Below, piece after piece: positions 15,013-23,621 of a stretch of DNA of 36,255 nucleotides. The position numbers were made by a program, and so were the translations under genes. Within the stretch, counting starts at the first letter, position 1. Every line of letters starts with the position of its first letter. Source of the DNA: an uncultured Paracoccaceae bacterium (lineage in GTDB: Bacteria > Pseudomonadota > Alphaproteobacteria > Rhodobacterales > Rhodobacteraceae); NCBI GenBank assembly GCA_937922155.1, contig CAKZVL010000059.1:1-36255 (forward strand), given 5' to 3'. The notes under the pieces were generated by a model. The model made no database searches. It saw only the letters and a list, made by a program, of their open reading frames with translations, and had not been told where the DNA came from.

Positions 15013-16082
15013 CGTTTCATGCGTCTTTTGATATCTTCGGCAAATCGAATTGCTGCTGCGACAGGTTGGTAATGCTCTGGTAAAATCTGATCACCGATAG
15101 GCACCGAGGCATAAATCGCACGGGCCGTGGGCGGGTCTGAATGAATAGGGATCGAATTTTCATGTGCGATCTCTCGCATCCTGGCGGCGATTTCATCTAG
15201 GCCCTTGGCGACACAAACCGGAGCGTCTCCGGGCAGACGGGACCACTCCAGCGCGATTGCGTAATGCTGCGGGTTCACTACGATAACATCTGCCTTGGGC
15301 ACATTGCCCAACATTCGGTTTGTCGCGATATCGACACCCTTTTGATGGCGCTGTTGTTTCATCATCGGATCACCTTCCGATTGCTTCAACTCATCCAACA
15401 TTTCCTTACGAGACATACGGTGTTTTCGAATGTGCTGCGCGCTTTGCCAAAGGTAGTCGACAGCCCCCAAGCAAGTCGCAACGATCAATACAATACCCAG
15501 AAGGGTGACTGTCATGCGTCCCAGTTCAACCGTTATCTGAGCTGCCGACATTTGCGATGTCGCCAATATATAATCCATCCGAGACATTAAAAAGACGCCC
15601 AGCACTGCACAATAAAGCAAAAGCTTTGAGAAACTTTTCAGAAACTCAAAAATGCCTTGCCGCCCGAATTTGTTCTTGAAGCCGTCGATTGGGGAAATCC
15701 GAGATAACTTCGGGGCAACCTTGGTCGGTGCAAAAACGAATGCTCTCTGCGCCGCGATAACCAAGGTCGCTATTGCAGCTGGGGTTACAAACCATGCAGC
15801 ATTTGTCCTAACAGTTGCCGCAATCATTTGCCCCATCAGCGGCGTTTGACCACCCCCGAATGCGACAACGCCAATCTGATCGGCCTGGGCCAATAGCGTA
15901 CTGAGGCTTTCAGCAAAAGACATCAATAGCCCGCCACCCAAACTGACGGCACATAGCAAGAAGCCACCGTAAGCCCCGGCCGTTGTCAGATCAGTTGATT
16001 TGGCGAATTCGCCTTTAGCCCGCGCATCCTCCAGTTTTTTCTGACTAGGTTCGTACTGCTTATCGTCGTCTTCTTCTGCCAC
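15009..16082 (-). CDS. flhB: Flagellar export switch protein FlhB
   Basis: FlhB is the inner-membrane export component that switches from rod/hook to filament substrates after autocleavage. The 357-residue protein opens with DDDKQYEPSQKKLEDARAKG, typical of FlhB. Four hydrophobic segments follow (about 35-58, 90-110, 150-170, 185-210), then the linker KEMLDELKQSEGDPMMKQQR and the cytoplasmic domain. The cleavage motif, normally NPTH, reads NPQH at 270-273. The start is a GTG at 16082, three bases after the fliR stop. The small FliJ-like gene overlaps its end. Confidence 0.95.
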   Translation of the reverse strand: MAEEDDDKQYEPSQKKLEDARAKGEFAKSTDLTTAGAYGGFLLCAVSLGGGLLMSFAESLSTLLAQADQIGVVAFGGGQTPLMGQMIAATVRTNAAWFVTPAAIATLVIAAQRAFVFAPTKVAPKLSRISPIDGFKNKFGRQGIFEFLKSFSKLLLYCAVLGVFLMSRMDYILATSQMSAAQITVELGRMTVTLLGIVLIVATCLGAVDYLWQSAQHIRKHRMSRKEMLDELKQSEGDPMMKQQRHQKGVDIATNRMLGNVPKADVIVVNPQHYAIALEWSRLPGDAPVCVAKGLDEIAARMREIAHENSIPIHSDPPTARAIYASVPIGDQILPEHYQPVAAAIRFAEDIKRRMKR

Positions 16083-16085
16083 GGG

Positions 16086-16850
16086 TCAGCGCCCACCCGG
16101 CATTGCAACAAAGCTCACAAAGTTCTCGTACCAAACGGCCAGCATGAATGGCGCAGCTGCCATTAGAATGAGCAACCCACCTGCGGTAATCGCAGGTGCG
16201 CCCACAAAAGACACCATCAACTGCGGCATCGCACGGTTAATCACACCCAGTGTCACGTTATAAAGGAGCGACGCGATGACAAACGGCGCAGCAAGTGTGA
16301 AGCCAAGCGAGAAACAGGCGCTTACTTGCGTCAATCCCATGCGCATTACATCGCCGGCCCCGATCAGACTACCCATTGGAACCATTTGATAAGAGGCCAG
16401 AATGTAGGCCGCAAATTGAACATGCAGCCCCATCAACGAGGCCAAGGCCAAACCCGCCACGACAAGTACATGAGCCATCGCAGGTTGAGGATCCACACCC
16501 GCGCTACCCCCAAATATCTGAGATAATGAAGTCGATTGCGCGGCGATCGATCCAGCTATTTGGAGAGTAAAGACGAAAAACCGCAGAAGAATACCAAAGA
16601 AAAGGCCAACCATCGCTTCCGAAATGGACAGAAACATCAGTGACGGTTCCGCCAGTTTTTGCACATCAACCGTTGGGAAAATCACAAGTGTGAAAGAAAT
16701 AGCAATGGCAAGTCGGACCCGCAACGGTACGGATTTTTCCCCGAATGCGGGGAGCACAGATACGATAGCACCGACCCTCAGGAATACGATCCAACCGGCC
16801 ATCACGACATCTGGTGCAAATGGCAAAACGTGAATCAAGTCCTCGATCAT
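16086..16850 (-). CDS. fliR: Flagellar export gate protein FliR
   Basis: FliR is the single-copy member of the FliPQR gate in the inner membrane. The 254-residue protein is nearly all hydrophobic segments. It has the early FLRVGAIVSVLPAFGEKSVP (about 23-42), then RLAIAISFTLVIFP, and the EAMVGLFFGILLRFFVFTLQ block (about 79-98), which are FliR landmarks. It lies between flhA and flhB in the usual fliR-flhB order, its ATG overlapping the flhA stop (ATGA). Confidence 0.93.
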   Translation of the reverse strand: MIEDLIHVLPFAPDVVMAGWIVFLRVGAIVSVLPAFGEKSVPLRVRLAIAISFTLVIFPTVDVQKLAEPSLMFLSISEAMVGLFFGILLRFFVFTLQIAGSIAAQSTSLSQIFGGSAGVDPQPAMAHVLVVAGLALASLMGLHVQFAAYILASYQMVPMGSLIGAGDVMRMGLTQVSACFSLGFTLAAPFVIASLLYNVTLGVINRAMPQLMVSFVGAPAITAGGLLILMAAAPFMLAVWYENFVSFVAMPGGR

Positions 16851-18928
16851 GCTGCCACAAGACCAACCAAAGAAGGTCGCGCATCCACACCAATTTCTTC
16901 GAATGATAAAACTGGGTTCAAGATTCCCTTGGCCGACATAACTGTTCGTAAAAACCGACGCCGACGCATCGACGTCACGAGTGCTGGGTATGTTCCCGCG
17001 ATTGCTGCCTCCCCTAATTTTTCTGCTATTCCATCAGCCAGTCTGTTAAAATCATCTGGTGGTAGGGCCACGTCGCTGGAACCTGTGCGCTCACCCCTCA
17101 CTTCGTAGGTGGTAAAAACGTCCTCCCACTCTGGGGCGAGCTGGATCAGTGGTAAGCTTCCATCATCGCGGCGCACTTCTGCCACCAATTGAAACCCCAA
17201 CCGTTGCCGCACATGCTCTGTAATACCTTCCATTGTCGGATGGCCTTGGCGCGCTTCGGCTGTGGCTTCCAGAATGAGCGGAAGGTTGCGGACTGAAACC
17301 CGCTCTTCCAATAGCAACCGCATGACCGCTAACAAGATATCGATCGGCACCTTGTCTGGCATCAATTCATCCAGCAATTTGCGGTTCGCTTCGGCGCGGA
17401 ATTCGTCCGACAGATTGGTCATCTCATCCAAACGTCGGCGCAACGCCTTATGAGTCAACAACCGGGAAAAGTTTCGCTTCACTACTTCAAGCAGATGGGT
17501 TGCCAATACCTCTGCCGGCTGAACAATGGTCAACCCTTGCAATGTCGCGGTTTCTTGATCAGCACTACTAATCCATCGCGCCGGCGCACCATAGACAGGT
17601 TCATCCACGCGATCACCTTCAAGATCGCCAGACCCGTCGTCCGAAAGGAGCGCCAATAGCTTCTGCGCTTGCAAGACATCGCGCGCTTGTTCCACGCCTT
17701 GAATTTTGATCACATAAGTGCCCGCGGGCAGCGCCGCGTTGTCGGTGAGGCGGACTTCGGGCAGGACAACCCCGAATTCTGTGGCAACGTGATTGCGCAT
17801 ATTGTTGATCCGCGCATCCAGGCCAGTACCCGCATCAAGGACCATATCAACAAGGTCAGGCGCAAACTCTAGATGGATGTCTTCAAGATCAAGCGTATCA
17901 CCAAGCGTTTCGCGCTTGGGCTCATCTGTTGTTTCAACGTGGGTCGACACCACGGTTTCTGCTAGTCGCGACGCGCGGCGCGTCAATTGCCAAGCTGAGC
18001 CACACAAAATGAATGATCCAACCATAAAGGGCGCAAATGGCAGCCCCGGAACAAGGGCAAAAAGCCCCATCAAACCACCAACTGTTGCCATGGCTGCCGG
18101 ATACCGCCCAAGCTGATCAAGTAGGGCGATGTCCATCGCACCCGTCGCTCCGCCGCGCGCCAACAAAAGCGCAGATGCGATAGATATGACAACGGCCGGA
18201 ATTTGCGACACAAGCCCATCACCAACAGTCAAAATCGTATAAGTTTCGAACGCTTGTGCCAATGGCATGTCATGCATGCTTATCCCGATCACAAGTCCCA
18301 TTATCAGGTTCAATGCCGTGATGAGCAGGCCAGCGATTGCATCCCCCTTAACGAATTTTGACGCCCCATCGAGGGACCCAAAAAAAGTGGTTTCAGCCTG
18401 TTCCTGTTCCCGCCGGGCCTTGGCCTCTTCATGGGTAATCGCACCAGCGGCGACATCGCTGTCAATAGCAAGTTGTTTGCCCGGCATCGCATCAAGGGCA
18501 AACCGCGCACCAACTTCAGCCATACGTGTCGCACCTTTGTTGATCACAACAAAATTGACGATCAGTAAAACACAAAACACGACAAGCCCAAGAATGACAT
18601 TCCCGCTCATCACGAACATGGCAAAGCCTTCGATGACATCCCCGGCAGCATTAGTTCCTGTGTGACCTTCGCCAATGATCAGCTTAGTTGAGGACACGTT
18701 AAGGGATAACCGCAAGACCAAGGATGCCAAAAGAACGGTGGGAAAAGCAGAAAAGTCCAGCGGTCGTTCAAGAAAAAGGGTGACCGTGAACATCAAAATC
18801 GCTAGCGCAAAAGAAGCGGCCAGTCCGACGTCCAAGACCCAAGGAGGCATTGGCAGAATCATCATGATGATCACAGCCATCAAGGCGAGAGCCAACAGAA
18901 TTGTCGGTTGGAAAATAGTTCTGATCAT
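16847..18928 (-). CDS. flhA: Flagellar export protein FlhA
   Basis: FlhA is the large export-gate subunit whose cytoplasmic ring receives chaperone-substrate complexes. At 693 residues it has the family's normal length. The N-terminal half contains about eight membrane segments and the FHIPEP-type region (RPLDFSAFPTVLLASLVLRL, about 54-73; then GARFALDAMPGKQLAIDSDV, about 140-159). The soluble half has EFGVVLPEVRLTDNAALPAG and ends in a domain like other FlhA proteins. It starts 41 bases after the preceding gene and overlaps fliR at its end. Confidence 0.97.
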   Translation of the reverse strand: MIRTIFQPTILLALALMAVIIMMILPMPPWVLDVGLAASFALAILMFTVTLFLERPLDFSAFPTVLLASLVLRLSLNVSSTKLIIGEGHTGTNAAGDVIEGFAMFVMSGNVILGLVVFCVLLIVNFVVINKGATRMAEVGARFALDAMPGKQLAIDSDVAAGAITHEEAKARREQEQAETTFFGSLDGASKFVKGDAIAGLLITALNLIMGLVIGISMHDMPLAQAFETYTILTVGDGLVSQIPAVVISIASALLLARGGATGAMDIALLDQLGRYPAAMATVGGLMGLFALVPGLPFAPFMVGSFILCGSAWQLTRRASRLAETVVSTHVETTDEPKRETLGDTLDLEDIHLEFAPDLVDMVLDAGTGLDARINNMRNHVATEFGVVLPEVRLTDNAALPAGTYVIKIQGVEQARDVLQAQKLLALLSDDGSGDLEGDRVDEPVYGAPARWISSADQETATLQGLTIVQPAEVLATHLLEVVKRNFSRLLTHKALRRRLDEMTNLSDEFRAEANRKLLDELMPDKVPIDILLAVMRLLLEERVSVRNLPLILEATAEARQGHPTMEGITEHVRQRLGFQLVAEVRRDDGSLPLIQLAPEWEDVFTTYEVRGERTGSSDVALPPDDFNRLADGIAEKLGEAAIAGTYPALVTSMRRRRFLRTVMSAKGILNPVLSFEEIGVDARPSLVGLVAA

Positions 18929-18969
18929 TGGAGCCTAGTACACTTTCTGCGTCATGATTGGCTGATGCT

Positions 18970-21141
18970 TTAGGGCGCTTGAAATCGCCCGAGCAATGTT
19001 TCGATGGTTGCGCGTAAGTCGGAGGAATCTGCGATTAAGGCCTCGCTTGCCTCCAATGGTGTCGGCGTTCCAAGCGGGTTAGCCGGTTGCGTTGAGACGC
19101 GCTCTGCCGTTTCGCGAAAAAGCTCATCATCCGCATTGGTCAATTGATCCCAGTTCCCGGACCGCCAAGCATCTTCATTCGACAGATCGACCCCACCATT
19201 CCCGGATCCGATCCGATTTCGTAACGCGTCGGCCCGATCGGTCTGAATGCCTGACAAATGGGCGAGGGCCAGTTCCGGTCGGTTTTGCTGGATTGCAATT
19301 TCAGCCCGGAGATAGCGCCGCTCAGCCATGGTTTCCCCGACGGTTTGGTTTTGTACCAAAGGTTCGGCGAGGTCAGCAAAGCCAAGATTTAATGAACGCG
19401 ATGCAGCCTCATTTTCGATTTCAGGAATTTGCCCTTGAAATCCACCTTTTATCACAAAATTCAGGAATTCCGCATTGCTTGCCGACCCGGTAATGCCTTG
19501 GTGTATTTGCGCCGAAAGCGCGGTGGTATCGTCAACTTCCATTAAGTTTCGGGTTTCGTCCAAGACCGCAAGCGCTTCAAAGTGTTCACCCCGATGGTGG
19601 CGGACGCGTGCTTCCATCAAACCTAGACGTGTCCGCATATCTGAATCCGTATTTTCAAATCGATACGTTTGCAGTGTGTTGATATCTTCGTCCGTAACGA
19701 CACCGTCACTTTGAAGTCTTAGGTCTAGTAGTTGTAAAAACGCCGCGGCTGTTGTGCGTCCGTCATTTTGGGGCAACGATTCCAATGTTGTCAGCGCTTC
19801 AGCCTCACGCCCCGTAGCGAGCAGCAGCTGTGATTTTTCTACCAAAGCGGCCGACGTGACGCCATCTGTCTCAACTGCAACATCCAGAATGATCAACGCT
19901 GTCTCCTCGTCCCCAAATTGGCGCAGTTTTTGCGCGACCCTTGGGGCAAGATGCTTTTGCAAATGCTGCGGCAAACTCCAAAACGTTTTCACGATGCTAT
20001 CGGTTTTTATTACAACGGGAAGCGGTCCATCTGAATGCGCAAGCAAGGCCCAGAAATTAACCGGTTCTGGACAGCTCATCTTTGCAACGAAATCTTGATC
20101 CGTCACTTCATCCTGATCCAAAATTAGCGCGATATTCGTGAGCATCTGACGTTCAAACGATTGGACGTCATCTATACGAAGCGTTGCAACCGCCTCTCGC
20201 CCGAAACCGAAATACAGGTAAAGCCGTGCTAAATCTTCGATGGCATTGGGGTTAGGTCGATCAAACTCTCCGGTTAGACCGCTGCGTAGTCCTGCAACTT
20301 GGGAAGCAAAGGATGCGTCAGTGCCCCAAGTTGCAATATCCAACTGTCCTTGTGTCGCGCATTGATTTCCACTCGACCCAGACGACAGTGCGACAGCATT
20401 TTCGCCCAAACCCTCATCCAAACTCGTGCGGGCTGTCACGCCGGGGCCGCGCAGTCTTGCGACGTCGACAAGCAGCTGATCAACTTCCGATAATTCATCT
20501 GGATATTGCCCTGTTTCTACATCGTCAGATGGATCAAGCAGACCTTGACCGAGTGCCCTTTGCAGGCTGGCAGAGACCGCCGTTTCCAATTGCCGCAATC
20601 GTTCGGCCTGCACTGCCCGCGACTGAATCGCGCTTTCCTCAAGTTCTGGTTCAATTGATCTGTCAGGGACGAACAACGGCAACGTCATATCTGGAACAGG
20701 CTGAGGATCAGACGTCTGTTCAAATTGAATAGCATCAAAATCGACAGAAGCGATGAGCGCCTGCTCAAATGGCGATGTCATATCCGGTTCGCCATCTGAC
20801 ACATCAATGACAAGCCAACGCGTTTCGGTGAGATAGGCAGACGCACGGCATTGGCAGTTCAAATCGAAATTCACCTGTCCGCCATCCGCAGCGACTTGAA
20901 TGTTCCCAATACGGGTCTTGGGAATCGCACTGAAGAAATCAGAGGTTTCATAATCAACGGAACCAGAAAGCCTAAGACCGTAACCCGTGTCTGTCCGCCC
21001 AAGTGTCCAGTCCATTCCTGCGGGCACCTGAAGCACGACGCGCGTATACGAACCATGTTCACCTGCGCGCACGACAACTGACTGGGCGGCCAATGCAGTC
21101 CCGAACAACCAAAAAACCGCCAAACCAAAAAGAAATCTCAT
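18970..21141 (-). CDS. Large periplasmic protein with AMIN-like domain and helical repeats; MotC-like candidate
   Basis: This 723-residue protein is not a recognised flagellar part. It has a signal peptide (cleavage after ALA, residue 18). The first domain (about 20-115) resembles the peptidoglycan-associated AMIN fold: VVVRAGEHGSYTRVVLQVP, LSGSVDYE, then strands ending in WLVIDVSDG. A linker (115-290) follows, then repeated helical pairs of TPR type (about 290-650; for example LARLYLYFGFGREAVATL). Cysteines occur as CQC near residue 97 and as single residues in the middle, consistent with a periplasmic protein. It overlaps motA by four bases and lies two genes after a MotE-like gene. In Sinorhizobium, MotE is the chaperone for the periplasmic motor protein MotC, so a MotC-like motor role is a reasonable inference, not a demonstrated homology. 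Confidence 0.6.
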   Translation of the reverse strand: MRFLFGLAVFWLFGTALAAQSVVVRAGEHGSYTRVVLQVPAGMDWTLGRTDTGYGLRLSGSVDYETSDFFSAIPKTRIGNIQVAADGGQVNFDLNCQCRASAYLTETRWLVIDVSDGEPDMTSPFEQALIASVDFDAIQFEQTSDPQPVPDMTLPLFVPDRSIEPELEESAIQSRAVQAERLRQLETAVSASLQRALGQGLLDPSDDVETGQYPDELSEVDQLLVDVARLRGPGVTARTSLDEGLGENAVALSSGSSGNQCATQGQLDIATWGTDASFASQVAGLRSGLTGEFDRPNPNAIEDLARLYLYFGFGREAVATLRIDDVQSFERQMLTNIALILDQDEVTDQDFVAKMSCPEPVNFWALLAHSDGPLPVVIKTDSIVKTFWSLPQHLQKHLAPRVAQKLRQFGDEETALIILDVAVETDGVTSAALVEKSQLLLATGREAEALTTLESLPQNDGRTTAAAFLQLLDLRLQSDGVVTDEDINTLQTYRFENTDSDMRTRLGLMEARVRHHRGEHFEALAVLDETRNLMEVDDTTALSAQIHQGITGSASNAEFLNFVIKGGFQGQIPEIENEAASRSLNLGFADLAEPLVQNQTVGETMAERRYLRAEIAIQQNRPELALAHLSGIQTDRADALRNRIGSGNGGVDLSNEDAWRSGNWDQLTNADDELFRETAERVSTQPANPLGTPTPLEASEALIADSSDLRATIETLLGRFQAP

Positions 21142-22007
21142 GCTGCATCCTGTTTCACAGTTTTCAAGGCTTCTTCGAGTTCCGGAAAACTTGGCCTCAG
21201 ATGCGAAGGCGTATTTTGACGTCCCACTTCAATGCAGATGTTGGGCGCATGTCGATGCAGGTTCGCCACCAAAATTTCTCGAATCAATTTGTCAAAATTG
21301 GCATCTTCTTCGACAACGGTTTGGACCCGCGCAGAAAAGGGTCCGAAGAAGCCGTAAGCTAAGAAGACGCCCAAGAATGTCCCAACGAGGGCGCCACCGA
21401 TGAGTTTGCCCAAAACCTCCGGCGGTTGATCGATCGAACCCATGGTTTTGATAACGCCAAGCACCGCCGCGACAATCCCAAGCGCGGGCAATCCATCTGC
21501 GATCGCCTGCAACGCATGTGGTGAATGCATGCGGTGATGAAGCGTTGCTTCGATCCGTTTTTCCAGAACTTCTTCGACCTGATGGGGATCATCATAGTTC
21601 ATGGTGGCTGACCGCAGCGTGTCACAAATCAAAGCGACCGCTTCTTTGTCGGCTGTTATTTTGGGGTACTTTCCAAAAATTACCGACTCACTGGGCCCTT
21701 CGATATGTTCCTCAAGCGCGACTGGGTTTGCGCGTGCAATGCGGATCAGCTCAAACATAAGGCACATCAAATCGCTGTAGTCCTGGCGTTTCCATTTTGG
21801 GCCTTTGAACACTTTCCCCATGTCTGACAACGTATGCTTAATTCCAGCAACATCGTTTGAGATGACAAATGCACCCAAGGCCGCGCCACCGATCATGATC
21901 ATTTCGAAGGGGAGCGCCTTGAGGATGATCCCCATTTTGCCGCCAGCCAATAAGTAACCGCCAAAGACCATCACAAAGACGATGACAATTCCGACGAGAC
22001 CTACCAT
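21138..22007 (-). CDS. motA: Flagellar motor stator protein MotA
   Basis: MotA forms the proton channel with MotB and pushes on FliG. The 289-residue protein has four membrane segments (about 1-20, 30-50, 155-175, 190-212). The conserved motif prolines are present in ADGLPALGIVAAVLGVIKTM and LIGGALVGTFLGVFLAYGFF. The cytoplasmic loop carries the charged helices (EVLEKRIEATLHHRMHS) that contact FliG. The ATG at 22007 gives the standard length with GGAG nine bases upstream. The frame is open to a TTG at 22055, which is less likely. motB is about 10 kb away, so the stator genes are split. Confidence 0.95.
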   Translation of the reverse strand: MVGLVGIVIVFVMVFGGYLLAGGKMGIILKALPFEMIMIGGAALGAFVISNDVAGIKHTLSDMGKVFKGPKWKRQDYSDLMCLMFELIRIARANPVALEEHIEGPSESVIFGKYPKITADKEAVALICDTLRSATMNYDDPHQVEEVLEKRIEATLHHRMHSPHALQAIADGLPALGIVAAVLGVIKTMGSIDQPPEVLGKLIGGALVGTFLGVFLAYGFFGPFSARVQTVVEEDANFDKLIREILVANLHRHAPNICIEVGRQNTPSHLRPSFPELEEALKTVKQDAA

Positions 22008-22077
22008 TAAGAACCACTCCAACAAGAACGTTTGACCGCGCAAGGCATCGCACAAAGGCGTTTAGGAAGTGTTCCTT

Positions 22078-22656
22078 TCAATCGGTTGGGACATTGGCAT
22101 TGCGACCGGCAAGAACGATGCTGATGGACAATGCCGTTTGCGGCGTAAGTTGAGACATGATCAACGCTGCAGCTTCGGTACGCATCATTCCCAGAAAGCC
22201 CGCCGAAAACACGGGTGACATTTCCTCAAACAATGCAGCCGCCTCTTTTGGTTTCATATTTTCGTACATCGCTGTTAGACGATCTAAATCGGTCGATGCC
22301 GCTGTATCAGCTAAGGCAATCGTATCTCTCAACGCCTGCTCAGCGGTTTGAAGCGCGAACAATTGTTCTGTGAGTTCCGCCTCTGCGACGGAGAGGGCCT
22401 GTATACGATCTGCAAGCGCCGCTTCACGCGCTAGAACTTTGCTTTCGCGATCTTGCAGCATTTTCAATAGTCCATCGACATCCTCTGGTTGATCACCTTG
22501 GGCAGTGTCCATCGATGGTCCTTGGGGGGCCTCAGAATGGCTTTCGGCGAACGCTTCGCCAGTTCCCGCCCCAATCCGCAGGGTGGCGGACGCCACGAGG
22601 AGTGATGCAATGATATATAGGGTCCCCTTGCGGCGATGCGTTACTTTCCCTGTCAT
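22078..22656 (-). CDS. MotE-family protein (periplasmic motor chaperone type)
   Basis: This 192-residue protein has an N-terminal signal or anchor (about 12-37), a long coiled coil (about 60-115: MLQDRESKVLAREAALADRI) and a C-terminal MgtE-N-like helical domain (YENMKPKEAAALFEEMSPVF then MRTEAAALIMSQLTPQTA). This is the MotE architecture. In Sinorhizobium meliloti MotE acts in the periplasm as a folding chaperone for MotC. The gene overlaps the PflI-like gene at its start and precedes motA by 70 bases. A likely client would be the 723-residue protein downstream, though that is inference. Confidence 0.75.
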   Translation of the reverse strand: MTGKVTHRRKGTLYIIASLLVASATLRIGAGTGEAFAESHSEAPQGPSMDTAQGDQPEDVDGLLKMLQDRESKVLAREAALADRIQALSVAEAELTEQLFALQTAEQALRDTIALADTAASTDLDRLTAMYENMKPKEAAALFEEMSPVFSAGFLGMMRTEAAALIMSQLTPQTALSISIVLAGRNANVPTD

Positions 22657-23003
22657 GTGCCCGCCTTTTGCTTGGATTTAGATCGCACAAGGAACGGGTT
22701 GATCTCTTCGGATTGTTCGTCTGGCAGGTCGTGCAGCGAGGCCACCAACAACTCCAGCCTTTGCGCAGCACCTTCCGCACGCAGGCTGACAGTAGACAAT
22801 TTTTGCACAGACCCATCAGCAGTACGTTGCGCCGCAGCAAGTGATTTGTTGAGATCATCAACCTGCGCGGAAAGGATTGCAACAGCGCCGCCGACCCCCT
22901 TTTCAAGATCGGTAAATCGGCGCAGCCGCGATGACAAAACAAAGCAATAGAGCCCAGCGCCCAAAGCCCCTGCAACCAAAAGTACGTCTGCAATTAACAC
23001 CAT
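22653..23003 (-). CDS. Small membrane-anchored coiled-coil protein, PflI-like (DUF6468-like)
   Basis: This 116-residue protein has one N-terminal membrane segment (about 3-23, LIADVLLVAGALGAGLYCFV), a positively charged RLRRF, then a coiled coil to about residue 90 and a short polar tail. Its position just downstream of fliL and its shape match the DUF6468 family, which includes PflI, a flagellar-placement protein of Caulobacter. The match is by architecture and context; sequence motifs in this family are weak. It would sit in the inner membrane with the coil in the cytoplasm or periplasm; the RLRRF following the helix favours the cytoplasm. It overlaps the MotE-like gene by four bases. Confidence 0.5.
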   Translation of the reverse strand: MVLIADVLLVAGALGAGLYCFVLSSRLRRFTDLEKGVGGAVAILSAQVDDLNKSLAAAQRTADGSVQKLSTVSLRAEGAAQRLELLVASLHDLPDEQSEEINPFLVRSKSKQKAGT

Positions 23004-23012
23004 TTCCGCCCC

Positions 23013-23513
23013 CTAGTTTAAAACAAATTCCATGATGAGAATATCCCTGATCCGTCCCTCTCCGGCAACGGTCTGCACCCGACGCAACATCTGACTTCGT
23101 AGCCGGCTCAGGATCGTGGGGTCAGCCAGTTCTTCGAGTGTGACAGCCCTGAGATAACCGTTAAGTACATCGATTATTCGCGGGCTGATGGCAGTTACTT
23201 CTTCTTCGAAACCTGCGTTAACTTCTAGTTCGACCCGAAAGCGCAAAACGTTGTAATCGCCATTTCGCGGAAGCGAGACGAGAATGGGCTCAAGCGGGAT
23301 GAATGAGATCGGCGGAAGTGACTCAGCTTCGACGGCGCCTTCATCTGCGGCGGACTCTTCTTCACTGTCAGATGAACCGCCAATTGCTCCTCTACTGACA
23401 ACGAAATAACTACCGACGCCCCCTACGATTGCGAGTACTAGTCCCAAGATAAGTGGTAACTTACTGCCTTTCTTCGGGATTTTGTCTTCAGCTGGGTCGA
23501 CCTCTACCGTCAT
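23013..23513 (-). CDS. fliL: Flagellar basal body-associated protein FliL
   Basis: FliL rings the stator and supports torque and motor stability. This 166-residue protein is the more typical of the two copies. It has a short basic cytoplasmic tail, one membrane helix (about 20-41), an acidic linker, then the periplasmic domain: FIPLEPILVSLP, YNVLRFRVELEVN, EVTAISPRIIDVLNGYLRAV and the closing VQTVAGEGRIRDILIMEFVL. It heads the long minus-strand operon that ends at 14626 and is divergent from fliF, sharing a 108-base promoter region. Confidence 0.93.
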   Translation of the reverse strand: MTVEVDPAEDKIPKKGSKLPLILGLVLAIVGGVGSYFVVSRGAIGGSSDSEEESAADEGAVEAESLPPISFIPLEPILVSLPRNGDYNVLRFRVELEVNAGFEEEVTAISPRIIDVLNGYLRAVTLEELADPTILSRLRSQMLRRVQTVAGEGRIRDILIMEFVLN

Positions 23514-23559
23514 TCGCGAACTCTCAAAATTGATTAGTCTTCAAATAAACCCAAAGCTC

Positions 23560-23574
23560 CTAACCGATTATTAA
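23560..23574. promoter_or_regulatory. CtrA-box-like site between fliL and fliF
   Basis: CTAA-CCGATTA-TTAA has the CtrA half-site spacing of seven bases and one mismatch in eight. It lies near the centre of the 108-base region (23514-23621) that must drive both divergent flagellar operons. Its CTAACCGA core recurs at 4657. It is the best of the four candidate sites. Confidence 0.45.
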
Positions 23575-23621
23575 GTCCAATCGCGTCATATGTTCTTTGT
23601 CAGGCAGAAGCCCTTTATGAG

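Noticed and set aside
22008-22055. Extended motA start at a TTG
   Set aside because: MotA normally starts at the first membrane helix; the ATG at 22007 gives the standard length.
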